NCBI GenBank assembly: GCA_905201305.1
Contig: CAJKNS010000006.1
Location: 1-22,979, forward strand
Reading direction: 5' to 3'
Origin: an uncultured Eubacteriales bacterium
Lineage (GTDB): Bacteria > Bacillota > Clostridia > Oscillospirales > Oscillospiraceae
DNA length: 22,979 nucleotides
Part shown: positions 7,563-16,100 of the stretch, one piece after another
How the letters are laid out: every line of letters starts with the position of its first letter
How positions within the stretch are numbered: position 1 is the stretch's first letter
The notes under the pieces: model-generated
Database searches by the model: none
What the model saw: only the letters and a program-made list of their open reading frames with translations
What the model was told of the DNA's origin: nothing
Program-made: the position numbers and the translations under genes

Positions 7563-7592
7563 ATTATATCACTAAATTATCATCGGTTTCAA
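7563..7592 (-). promoter_or_regulatory. Sigma-A promoter of the sensor operon
   Basis: On the minus strand a TTGAAA -35 (7592-7587) and TATAAT -10 (7568-7563) are 18 bp apart. The predicted transcript start is near 7556, which excludes the upstream ATG at 7564 as a start codon for the first gene. Confidence 0.75.
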
Positions 7593-7627
7593 CCTTATCT
7601 TTGGGTATTTCCCCAGCCTGCATTACA

Positions 7628-7656
7628 TTGACAAAGTATTACTTCTTTATTATAAT
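7628..7656 (+). promoter_or_regulatory. Consensus sigma-A promoter of serC-serA
   Basis: TTGACA (7628-7633), a 17-bp spacer and TATAAT (7651-7656): both hexamers and the spacing are perfect consensus. Transcription should start near 7663. It is divergent from the sensor operon promoter, with 35 bp between the two -35 boxes. Confidence 0.9.
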
Positions 7657-7667
7657 AAAGGATACCA

Positions 7668-7695
7668 CCGCATTTTGCCACTGGCATATATGCGG
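7668..7695 (+). promoter_or_regulatory. 5' leader hairpin of serC mRNA
   Basis: CCGCAT (7668-7673) pairs with ATGCGG (7690-7695), enclosing TGCC-ACT-GGCA (76-79 with 83-86 of the same block). The hairpin starts about 5 nt after the predicted transcript start and ends 15 nt before the AGGAG ribosome binding site. It has no T run, so mRNA stabilisation or translational control is more likely than termination. Confidence 0.4.
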
Positions 7696-7725
7696 CGAAT
7701 ACACATTATTAGGAGTGACCAATCT

Positions 7726-8817
7726 ATGGCAGCTTACGATCGTATCTACAACTTTTCTGCCGGCCCCAGTATGCTTCCCCTTCCCGCTTTGGAGCGCGCT
7801 TCACGGGAAATGATGAACTATGGCGGCAGCGGAATGTCAGTCATGGAAATGAGTCACCGTTCTAAGGCTTTTCAGAAGATCTTCGACGATACCCAGGCAA
7901 AGTTCCGCCGTCTGATGAATGTCCCCGAGGGCTATAAAATTCTGTTCCTCCAGGGCGGCGCATCCTCCCAGTTCTCCATGGTTCCCCTGAACCTCATTGG
8001 GAAGACCGGTAAGGCAGATTACGCCGTCACCGGCAACTTTGCAAATATCGCCTATAAGGAGGCCAAAAAGTACGGCGACATCCATGTTGCCGCTTCCTCT
8101 GAGGATCAGGATTTTACCTATATCCCCACCCAGGACCAGCTGCAACTGCGCCCTGACGCATCCTATTTCTACTACTGCGCCAACAACACCATCTACGGCA
8201 CCGAGTGGCAGTATGTCCCCGAAACCGGCAATGTGCCCCTGGTTTGCGATATGTCCTCGGACATTCTCTCCCGCCAGGTAGATGTCAGCAAATACGGCAT
8301 CATTTTTGCCGGTGCCCAGAAGAACATGGCTCCCGCAGGTCTGACCGTTGCCATTGTCAAGGAGGACCTGGCAGGTCATGAGCTGCCCTATACCCCCCTG
8401 ATGATGAACTACAAGACCATGATCGACAAGGACTCCATGTACAACACCCCTCCCTGCTGGTGCATCTATATGCTGGGTCTGGTACTGGATTGGCTGGACG
8501 AGCAGGGCGGCATCCCCGGCATGGAGAAGATCAAGCACGGCAAGGCACAGATGCTCTATGACGTCATCGACAGCTCCAAGCTGTTCACTGCCGCCGCAAA
8601 GCCCGGCTCCCGTTCCGACATGAACGTCACCTTCCGCACCGGAAGCGCCGATCTGGATGCCAAGTTCGTGGCAGAATCCATCGAGGCAGGCTTCTCTAAC
8701 CTGAAGGGTCACCGGAAGGTGGGCGGCATGCGTGCCTCCATCTACAACGCCATGCCGGTAGAGGGCGTGGAAAAGCTCTGCGATTTCATCAAGAAGTTCG
8801 ACAAAGAGAACGCTTAA
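7726..8817 (+). CDS. serC: Phosphoserine aminotransferase
   Basis: A 363-residue class V aminotransferase converting 3-phosphohydroxypyruvate and glutamate to phosphoserine and 2-oxoglutarate, the second step of serine synthesis. The N-terminal RIYNFSAGPSMLP is diagnostic of SerC. The PLP lysine is K199 in FAGAQKNMAPAGLT. GGASSQFSMVPLNL (77-90), NNTIYGTEW (153-161) and the C-terminal GHRKVGGMRASIYNA are also family features. The start at 7726 is preferred over the in-frame one at 7675 because it fits the usual SerC N-terminus and has AGGAG 10 bp upstream. It is followed after 18 bp by serA, reversed relative to pathway order, under the same promoter. Confidence 0.97.
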   Translation: MAAYDRIYNFSAGPSMLPLPALERASREMMNYGGSGMSVMEMSHRSKAFQKIFDDTQAKFRRLMNVPEGYKILFLQGGASSQFSMVPLNLIGKTGKADYAVTGNFANIAYKEAKKYGDIHVAASSEDQDFTYIPTQDQLQLRPDASYFYYCANNTIYGTEWQYVPETGNVPLVCDMSSDILSRQVDVSKYGIIFAGAQKNMAPAGLTVAIVKEDLAGHELPYTPLMMNYKTMIDKDSMYNTPPCWCIYMLGLVLDWLDEQGGIPGMEKIKHGKAQMLYDVIDSSKLFTAAAKPGSRSDMNVTFRTGSADLDAKFVAESIEAGFSNLKGHRKVGGMRASIYNAMPVEGVEKLCDFIKKFDKENA

Positions 8818-8835
8818 TAAGGGGATATCAATATT

Positions 8836-9999
8836 ATGTATACCATTCAAACGTTAAATAAAATCAGCCCGCTGGGACTGAACCAGTTGGACGAAAAGGA
8901 ATTCACCGTTACCGATACCTGTGAAAATCCCGACGGCATTCTGGTTCGTTCCGCCGATATGCACGAGATGGCATTCGGCTCCAACCTCCGCGCCATTGCC
9001 CGTGCCGGTGCTGGCACCAACAACATTCCGCTGGACAAGTGCGCAGAAGCAGGCATTGTGGTGTTCAACACCCCCGGCGCCAACGCCAACGCCGTAAAGG
9101 AGCTGGTGATCTGCGCCCTGATGCTGGCATCCCGCAATGTGGTCGGCGGCATTGAGTGGGTTTCCGGACTCACCGAAGCCGACGGCGATGTAGAAAAGCT
9201 GGTGGAAAAGGGCAAGAGCAAGTTCGTGGGTCCTGAAATCATGGGCAAGAATCTGGGCGTCATCGGTCTGGGTGCCGTGGGCGTGAAGGTCGCCAATGCT
9301 GCCGTAAAGCTGGGCATGAATGTCTATGGCTATGACCCCTATCTGTCCGTGCAGAACGCGCTGGTGCTGGATTCCTCCGTAAAGGTTGTGGATCTCAAAA
9401 CCATTTATGAAATGAGCGACTACATCACCGTCCATTCTCCCCTGCTGCCCTCCACCAAGGGCATGATTAACGAAGCTTCCATCTCCTCCATGCGCTATGG
9501 CGTCCGGATTATCAACCTGGCGCGCGGCGGTCTGGTGGACGATGAGGATATCCTTGCCGCGCTGGAAAGCGGTAAGGTCGCCCGCTATGTCACCGACTTC
9601 CCCAACAACAATCTGGTGGGCAAGCCCGGCGTGGTCACCATCCCCCATCTGGGTGCTTCTACCCCCGAAAGCGAGGAAAACTGCGCCATTATGGCAGCGC
9701 AGGAGCTGCGGGAATACCTGAACACCGGCAACATCCGCAATTCCGTCAACATGCCCAATGTGGAAATGCCCCGCACCGGCGCCGCTCGGCTTGGTATCAT
9801 CCATCGGAATATCCCCAAGATGATCTCCAACATCTCCACGCTGCTGTCCGCCGAGGGTGCCAACATTGAGAACATGACCAACAAATCCCGTGGCGATTAT
9901 GCCTATACCCTCATCGATCTGGGTCAGGAAATCTCTGAGGAAACCCTGACGCATGTTCGCAGCCTGGAGGGCGTTCTGCGGCTTCGGATCATCAAGTAA
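8836..9999 (+). CDS. serA: D-3-phosphoglycerate dehydrogenase with ACT domain
   Basis: A 387-residue NAD-dependent dehydrogenase catalysing the first step of serine synthesis. It contains the Rossmann motif GVIGLGAVG (141-149) with acidic D167, the substrate/catalytic Arg230 in NLARGG, catalytic His271 in PHLGAST, and a C-terminal ACT domain (~316-387) that probably mediates serine feedback inhibition. The segment between Arg and His reads VTDFPNNNL rather than the common DVFxxEP, so the usual catalytic Glu is not at the expected place; this fits the short, ACT-bearing subclass rather than a broken enzyme. AAGGGG at 8819-8824 is the likely ribosome binding site. Confidence 0.95.
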   Translation: MYTIQTLNKISPLGLNQLDEKEFTVTDTCENPDGILVRSADMHEMAFGSNLRAIARAGAGTNNIPLDKCAEAGIVVFNTPGANANAVKELVICALMLASRNVVGGIEWVSGLTEADGDVEKLVEKGKSKFVGPEIMGKNLGVIGLGAVGVKVANAAVKLGMNVYGYDPYLSVQNALVLDSSVKVVDLKTIYEMSDYITVHSPLLPSTKGMINEASISSMRYGVRIINLARGGLVDDEDILAALESGKVARYVTDFPNNNLVGKPGVVTIPHLGASTPESEENCAIMAAQELREYLNTGNIRNSVNMPNVEMPRTGAARLGIIHRNIPKMISNISTLLSAEGANIENMTNKSRGDYAYTLIDLGQEISEETLTHVRSLEGVLRLRIIK

Positions 10000-10007
10000 T
10001 GTAGTTT

Positions 10008-10044
10008 CATTCTCTGCGCTGAACCGGATTCGGTTCTGGCGCTC
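10008..10044 (+). repeat. Degenerate copy of the serA terminator hairpin (repeat A)
   Basis: This segment, starting CATTCTCTGCG and containing GAACCG-GATT-CGGTTC, is nearly identical over 37 bp to the terminator at 10201-10238. It lacks the T run and the closing stem is changed, with alternative pairing GCGCTGA/TCAGCGC. It lies 9 bp after the serA stop. Confidence 0.7.
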
Positions 10045-10113
10045 AGCGCGTCAAAAAAGTCTTTTTGCCCCGCTGAGCTGCGGATTTTTGAACTCAAAAA
10101 GTTCAAAAATCCG
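10041..10113 (+). repeat. Pair of nested and tandem hairpins downstream of serA
   Basis: First hairpin: GCTCAGCG (10041-10048) pairs with CGCTGAGC (10071-10078), with CAAAAA-AGTC-TTTTTG inside. Second: a perfect 13-bp stem CGGATTTTTGAAC / GTTCAAAAATCCG (10081-10093 and 10101-10113) around a 7-nt loop. No gene is visible in the 345 bp between serA and the MATE gene; these hairpins, repeats A and B, and a promoter account for most of it. A small palindromic repeat element is possible. Confidence 0.6.
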
Positions 10114-10200
10114 TTTGATTGAACGCGAAGGGCGGGTCTTACCCCCCTTTCACTCTTCCCCCTGCTGCTCAGTCACATAACATTTTGCATAGTTCTTTAA

Positions 10201-10244
10201 CATTCTTTGCGCCAGAACCGGATTCGGTTCTGGCGCTCTTTTAT
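10201..10244 (+). terminator. Intrinsic terminator of serC-serA (repeat B)
   Basis: A perfect 12-bp stem GCGCCAGAACCG / CGGTTCTGGCGC (10209-10220 and 10225-10236) with loop GATT, followed by TCTTTTAT. The same sequence block occurs 193 bp upstream in degenerate form (10008-10044). Confidence 0.85.
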
Positions 10245-10277
10245 AACCGGAAGTTATAGTCTCCCGTAAAACCGGTA

Positions 10278-10306
10278 TTGGAAACCGCCGGATTCTGCGG
10301 TATAAT
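10278..10306 (+). promoter_or_regulatory. Sigma-A promoter of the MATE-mnmE unit
   Basis: TTGGAA (10278-10283), a 17-bp spacer and TATAAT (10301-10306). Transcription should start near 10313, about 32 nt before the MATE start codon. Confidence 0.75.
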
Positions 10307-10344
10307 ATAAATTGAAATTATATGCACTGAAATGAGGAATCCCA

Positions 10345-11718
10345 ATGGCAAAAGACATGACCACCGGAAAGGAATGGAAGCTGATTCTTTCCTTTACCCT
10401 GCCGCTGATCGGCGGCAATTTACTACAGCAGATTTACTCTTTGGCAGACAGCCTGATTGTGGGCAACTTTGCCGGACAGACGGCGCTGGCATCCGTCGGC
10501 ACCAGCTTTCCCATCACCTTTCTGCTGCTGGCGCTGGCAACGGGTCTTACCAACGGCATCGGCGTAATGGCGTCCCAGTTCTTTGGGGCAAAAAATGCCG
10601 ATGCCTTCCGCAGGAATTTGTCCACTGCCTGCTTTACGCTGCTGGGCGCAGGGATACTGATTACGTTTCTGGGCATCCTCACCAGCCGCCCGCTGCTGGC
10701 AGGGCTTTTGCAGGCAGACGCTTCGATTCTGGACGACGCGCTGCTGTATCTGCGGATTTACTGCATAGGTCTGGTGTTCCAGTTTGCCTATAACACCTTT
10801 GCCGCCATTCTCCGCTCCATTGGTGACAGCCGCTCTACCATGTATTTTCTGCTGATTGCCACGGTGGTCAACATTGTGCTGGATCTGATTTTTGTGCAGT
10901 TCTGGCAGGTTGCCGGTGTGGCATGGGCGACGGTGATTGCACAGGCGGTATCCGCCATCACCGCGGGCATCTATCTGTTCCGGAAGGTGGAGCTGGCAAG
11001 ATTCCAAAGGGGGCAGTTCCGGTTCCACAAGGAGATGTTCACCATGAGCCTGCGGCTGGGCGTTCCCACCTCCATTCAGCAGTGCTCCGTGGGTTTGGGT
11101 ATGGTGCTGATGCAGCGGCTCATTAACTCCTTCGGCGTGGACACCATTTCCGCCATTACCGCCGCCATGAAGCTGGAGAGCTTTGCCATGGTGCCCATTA
11201 TGATGTTTTACATGGGTCTTTCCAACTTTACCGGTCAGAACATGGGCGCCGGAAAGCTGGACCGAATCAAACGGGGCTACCATCAGACCATGGTCATGGC
11301 GATGATTACCTGTGCGGGCATCATTCTGCTTTTGATCTTTGCCGGTCCCTATGCCATCGGGCTGTTCCATATGAACGAGGCTGCCACTGCCATCGGCAGC
11401 GAATATCTCCGGACGCTGGCATGGTTCTTCCTGATTTTCTGCGTGATGTATATCACCAACGGCGTACTCCAGGGCAGCGGCGACGTGGCTTATCCCACCG
11501 CCGGCTCCATGACCAGCCTGATTGTCCGGGTAATTGTGGCAAACATTATGGCGACCTTCCCTGCCATTGGCTATCGCAGCATTTTCTATTCCATCCCCAT
11601 TGGCTGGGCCTGCGGCACTGCCATTGTGTTCATTCGGTATCTCACCGGAAAGTGGAAAACAAAGGGTGTTGTCCGCTCCAATGCACAAAACACAAAGGAG
11701 GAAGCCGTCCATGGCTGA
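10345..11718 (+). CDS. MATE family multidrug/cation efflux transporter
   Basis: A 457-residue integral membrane protein with about twelve hydrophobic segments in two halves. The N-terminal LPLIGGNLLQQIYSLADSLI and NGIGVMASQFFGAKNADAFR, and the second-half GVPTSIQQCSVGLGMVLMQR and NFTGQNMGAGKLDRIKRG, are typical of MATE exporters, which expel organic cations, drugs or metabolites using Na+ or H+ gradients. The substrate is unknown. The ATG at 10345 follows GAGGA with adequate spacing. Its last 8 bp overlap the start of mnmE, so the two are cotranscribed and coupled, an unusual pairing for a tRNA-modification gene. Confidence 0.93.
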   Translation: MAKDMTTGKEWKLILSFTLPLIGGNLLQQIYSLADSLIVGNFAGQTALASVGTSFPITFLLLALATGLTNGIGVMASQFFGAKNADAFRRNLSTACFTLLGAGILITFLGILTSRPLLAGLLQADASILDDALLYLRIYCIGLVFQFAYNTFAAILRSIGDSRSTMYFLLIATVVNIVLDLIFVQFWQVAGVAWATVIAQAVSAITAGIYLFRKVELARFQRGQFRFHKEMFTMSLRLGVPTSIQQCSVGLGMVLMQRLINSFGVDTISAITAAMKLESFAMVPIMMFYMGLSNFTGQNMGAGKLDRIKRGYHQTMVMAMITCAGIILLLIFAGPYAIGLFHMNEAATAIGSEYLRTLAWFFLIFCVMYITNGVLQGSGDVAYPTAGSMTSLIVRVIVANIMATFPAIGYRSIFYSIPIGWACGTAIVFIRYLTGKWKTKGVVRSNAQNTKEEAVHG

Positions 11719-13072
11719 TATCATCGCCGCCATTTCCACAGCCCTTGCCCCCTCAGGCATCGGTGTGATTCGGCTTTCCGGCGACGGCTGCGCCCAAGCC
11801 GCCGGTAAAATTCTCACGCCGGTTCATGGGAAGCCCTTACCGGAGTCGGTACCCAGAAAGCTCTGTCTTTATGATCTCCATGACCGCCAGAACCGCATCA
11901 TTGACCGGATTCTGGCAGTCTATACTCCAGGTCCCCACAGCTATACCGGCGAGGATACCGTTGAGCTCCAATGCCACGGTTCCCCTGCCGTACTGACCGA
12001 AGCCCTTTCCGCTCTGTTTCAGCATGGCGCTCGGCAGGCAGGTCCCGGCGAGTTTACCAAGCGCGCGTTTTTGAACGGTCAAATGGACCTTACCGCCGCA
12101 GAAGCCGTGATTGACCTGATTGAAGCGGAAACCGCCGATGCTGCCGCCAACGCAGCCGGTCAGGTGGGCGGCGCGCTGCTTCGAAGGCTGGATCCCATCT
12201 ATGAAGCGCTGGTGTCCGTTATGAGCCATTTTCATGCGGTGCTGGACTATCCCGACGAGGATATCGATGATTTCTCCCTTCGGAATTACGCCGCGCTGCT
12301 GGACAAGCAGATTGACGCGCTGGAGCAGCTGCTTTCCACCTGCCAGCGGGGGCAAATTGTACGAAACGGCGTCAAGTCGGTCATTCTTGGGCGTCCCAAC
12401 GCCGGAAAATCCAGTCTGCTCAACGCCCTGGCAGGCTATGAGCGGGTGATTGTCACCGATATTCCCGGCACCACCCGGGATACCGTAGAGGAAAAGATTC
12501 GTCTGGGCGGGCTTGTATTGCGGCTCATTGACACTGCCGGTATCCGCGACACCAGGGACGCCGTGGAGCAAATCGGCGTGACTCGAGCACTGGAGGCAGT
12601 AGAAAGCGCTGATTTGGCGCTGCTGGTGCTGGACGGTTCTCAGCCCCTGACGCCGGAGGATTTCCGCGCCATGGACGCCGCCCAAAGTGCCCGGCATACC
12701 ATCTGCATTCTGGGCAAAGCGGACCTCCCCCAGGTGGTAGATCCCGATCAGCTGCATTTTGACCAGATTCTCACCCTCAGTGCAAAAACCGGTCAGGGCA
12801 TCGACGCATTGGAGCCTGCGGTTGCCAAGCTGTTCTCCTCTGATGCACCCTGCGACGGCAGCCTGCTTACCAACGCCCGTCACATTTCCGCCATCACCCG
12901 CGCCAGAGACAGTCTGAAGCAGGCACGGATTTCCCTGTCCTGCGGCGAAACCCCGGATGCCGTACTGATGGATGTGGAGGACGCGCTGAGCGCCATTGGC
13001 GAAGTCACCGGACGCGCCATGCGGGAGGACATCACCGCAGATATCTTCTCCCGGTTTTGCGTCGGGAAATAA
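11711..13072 (+). CDS. mnmE: tRNA uridine-5-carboxymethylaminomethyl(34) synthesis GTPase MnmE
   Basis: A 453-residue GTPase that, with MnmG, modifies wobble uridine-34 of certain tRNAs. The N-terminal domain (~1-120) has the ALAPSGIGVIRLSG and GEDTVELQCHGS motifs of the folate-binding part. The G domain has G1 GRPNAGKSS (227-235), G2 GTTRDT (253-258) and G3 DTAG (274-277). The C-terminal FCVGK ends with the catalytic cysteine C450. The G4 motif reads GKAD (335-338) where NKxD is usual. The start at 11711 was chosen over longer in-frame starts because it gives the standard N-terminus and has AAAGGAGGA 8 bp upstream. mnmG is not adjacent, unlike in many Bacillota. Confidence 0.97.
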   Translation: MADIIAAISTALAPSGIGVIRLSGDGCAQAAGKILTPVHGKPLPESVPRKLCLYDLHDRQNRIIDRILAVYTPGPHSYTGEDTVELQCHGSPAVLTEALSALFQHGARQAGPGEFTKRAFLNGQMDLTAAEAVIDLIEAETADAAANAAGQVGGALLRRLDPIYEALVSVMSHFHAVLDYPDEDIDDFSLRNYAALLDKQIDALEQLLSTCQRGQIVRNGVKSVILGRPNAGKSSLLNALAGYERVIVTDIPGTTRDTVEEKIRLGGLVLRLIDTAGIRDTRDAVEQIGVTRALEAVESADLALLVLDGSQPLTPEDFRAMDAAQSARHTICILGKADLPQVVDPDQLHFDQILTLSAKTGQGIDALEPAVAKLFSSDAPCDGSLLTNARHISAITRARDSLKQARISLSCGETPDAVLMDVEDALSAIGEVTGRAMREDITADIFSRFCVGK

Positions 13073-13086
13073 CATTCCACAAAAGC

Positions 13087-13123
13087 AATCACGCCACGGA
13101 GCAATCCATGGCGTGATTTTTGT
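13087..13123. terminator. Bidirectional terminator between mnmE and the polysaccharide operon
   Basis: A perfect 10-bp stem AATCACGCCA / TGGCGTGATT (13087-13096 and 13109-13118) with a 12-nt loop. On the plus strand TTTTG follows; on the minus strand GCTTTTG follows. It serves the two convergent units. Confidence 0.82.
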
Positions 13124-16100
13124 TATTCAGAGTCGATTACTTGACGCAGCCGGCGGATAATCTCCTGATTATAGGTATGAAGATCATCCTTTTCCTTCTC
13201 CGTTTTCTGAAGATGCAGCAGCGTGTCATAAATATCATCGGTGCCGGTCAGGGACATATTGTATTTCTCCAGGCGCTTGGGGAAAATCAATGGCAGCCCC
13301 AGCGCCTTTGCCTCCCACAGCACCATGCCCTGTCCTTCATAGCGGGATTCCAGATAAAACGCATCCAGCCGATTGAGGTAGGGATAGGGATTCGGCTGAT
13401 AGCCCATAAAGTGGACCACATCCTCCAGCCCATTCTGTTTTGCCTGCTCTACCAGAGCCGCATGCTCCTTGCCGTCGCCGAAAATATAGAGTGAAAGGTC
13501 CTTTCGTCTCTGGCATACCGGCTTCAGCTGGTCCAACATAATATCATAGCCCTTTTGATGGTTCAAATGCCCCATGGACGCAATGTTGACCTTTTTCGGA
13601 TCCACTTCAAAATCAATCGGCATTTCACACTTTTCAAAAATCTCCGCGGTATTGATCAGATTGGGGATCGCAGTTACCTTTGCATCCCGCATCCCGGTCT
13701 TATTTCGGAAGGGCTGAATGATTCCTTCCGATACCGCCACGAACTCATCAAAACGGTGGAATTTATTTTTGAAGAATACCCAGAGCACCCGGTATCTCCA
13801 TTCCTCCCGATATTTGATCTCCATATCGTTGTGAATCCACATCACCCGCTTCTTTGCCGGAACCGTCAGCGCACCAAATGCGCAGTCCTGCTGGTAGTTG
13901 CTGAAATCAATGGCAACGTCATAGGGCTTCTCCGAGGCAAAATGGAACCGCGGCATACAGTGATAAATCAGCGCAAAGGGAACCACCCGGAACAGGTAGG
14001 GGAATGGCTTTAAATGGTGCAGCCGAATATGAGGTCGAATCTCCGACATGTCGAAGAATACCTTTTGATCGAACAGGTATACGTCCACCTCATAATTGTC
14101 CATCATCTCCTGGCTCATCAGATTCACCAGAGATTTCTGAATTCCGCCCACATGAAGATCGCTTTGGAAAATCGCAATCCGCTTTTTCGGCGTTCCTTCT
14201 GAAGGTTCCCTCGGCAGCAATTCTGTCAAAATTCTGTCATTCTCTTTTTCTTGCTCTCGCAGCGCCTGGGCTGCCGCCTTAATTTTCTGCCGGTACGTCT
14301 CCGGCTGTGCGGCAAACTCTGCCACAAGCGCTCTTCCTTGCTGGACGTCCAGCTCCTGCACCGCGCCCAAAGAGGGCATATTCAGCTTCCGCAGCAGACT
14401 ATTGACTTTGGGATCATAGTCAAAGCCCATTACCGGCGTTCCAACGGTTGCAGCAAAAATCAGGGTATGGAGCCGCATGCTGATTACCAGCTCCATATGC
14501 TCCAAGGCGCTCATCATTTCCCGGGCGCCCAGCTGTCCGGGCAGCAGATATGCCTTGGTTTGCATCAGCTTCATAACGCCTTCCGCTCCCTGCATATCCT
14601 CCGCAGCCTGCATGCACAGGAACACCGGTACATAGCCCGTATCCTGGCAGATGCCGTCAAACAGCTTTGCCAGCCGCTCTGCTGCATTCTGGCTGTGTGT
14701 CCGCAGGGAAATACCAAGCACCTTTGCATCCTGAGGAACGCCCATCTGATCCCAAAGCTGCTTTGCCAGCCCAGGCTCTGTAGTGTGCATCGAAAACACC
14801 GGATCTGCCGTCACCAGAATATCCTGGCGGCTCAGCCCCATATTTTGCAGCTCCCGCAGCGAGTCCTCATCCCGCAGCGTAATGGCGGCTGTCTTTTGAA
14901 GAACTCGCACCACCAGCCTTCGGTTCCATTTTCCCCGCACCGGTCCAATGCCATTGGCATATACCATCACCGGCTTTTTCAGCCGCTGCGCCATATGCAT
15001 CACGGAAAGATAGTACAGCAGGGACCGTGTTGACGTCCGGTCCTGGAGCAGACTGCCGCCGCCGCTGATGAGCATGCTGCTTTTCCGGATTGCCCGATGC
15101 ACCTTAAGCACATTGAATCTAGAAATGGCAGTCACTCCAAACTTTCGCTCCGTCTGATGGGGCTGCTTGGAGAGCACAACCAAATCATACTGCTCCCGAT
15201 AGCGGCTGCAAATGGTGCCCAGGATCGTTTCATCACCCAGATTCTCATAGCCATAATAGCCCGACACGACCACCTGCCGTTTCGGATGCATCGCCAGCTC
15301 ATACGCATGCTCGCAGTCACGCGCCATGGTATCCAGTGAGAAGTCCCGCTCCACAATCCGCCGACCCGCTTTACCGATCTCCCTGCGCTGCTGCGCCGTC
15401 ATTGCCAGCAGCTTCTGAATGTCCTCGGTCAATGTCTCTGCCGTCGCAGCCTGATTCCCACGGCAGCAGTAGTTGGATGTCAGGTTTTCCGCCGCCGTCT
15501 CCTCCCGTGCCAGTCCGCCATAGCCCTCATTGCCGCAGAGCAGCACCGGCTTTTCGCTGCTCATTGCCTCCAATGCAGCCCGGCTGACTCCCACAAACAC
15601 ATCGCAGGCTGCCACCAGCTGCGGCACATCCGTTCGACCGCCGGTCAAAATCACACAGGGGTAGCCCAGCCGCTGATTGACTGCATTGGCTTGCCGGGTC
15701 AGCCAGCTTAAGCGCTCGCCATCCCCTACAACGAGAATGCGGAGCCCGGGATTGGTCGCTGCCAGCTTCGGGGCACAGTGAACCAGCAGCGTTGCAGACA
15801 ACGCCCGGCTCTCATGCAATCTGGTTACACAGGTTACCACCGGCACATCCGCAGGAATCCCAAATTCCTGACGGCTTGCTTTCCCCGATACCTCCGGAGA
15901 AAACAGCGCTGTATCAATACCGTTTATCGTGGTGTGGATTTGGCTTGCGGGAAGATCATAGCAGCGAATCAGATACTCCCGAATATCCTCGCTTACCGCT
16001 ATGGTCTGCTGCCCCCAATCGGTAATCAGCCGTAAAATCGGATTGACCCGGAACACCCAATGCGCCGTTGTGACAAAGGGGAAACCCATCTTTCGGTGCA

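Noticed and set aside
7448..7564. Upstream extension of the first DRTGG gene to the ATG at 7564
   Set aside because: The ATG overlaps the TATAAT box of the operon promoter and lacks a ribosome binding site.
10423..11817. Long minus-strand frame opposite the MATE gene
   Set aside because: It is a His/Gln/Gly-rich antisense shadow of the MATE gene with no recognisable domain. The same applies to 1094-2089, 7837-8850, 8854-9954 and 11837-13075 on the minus strand.
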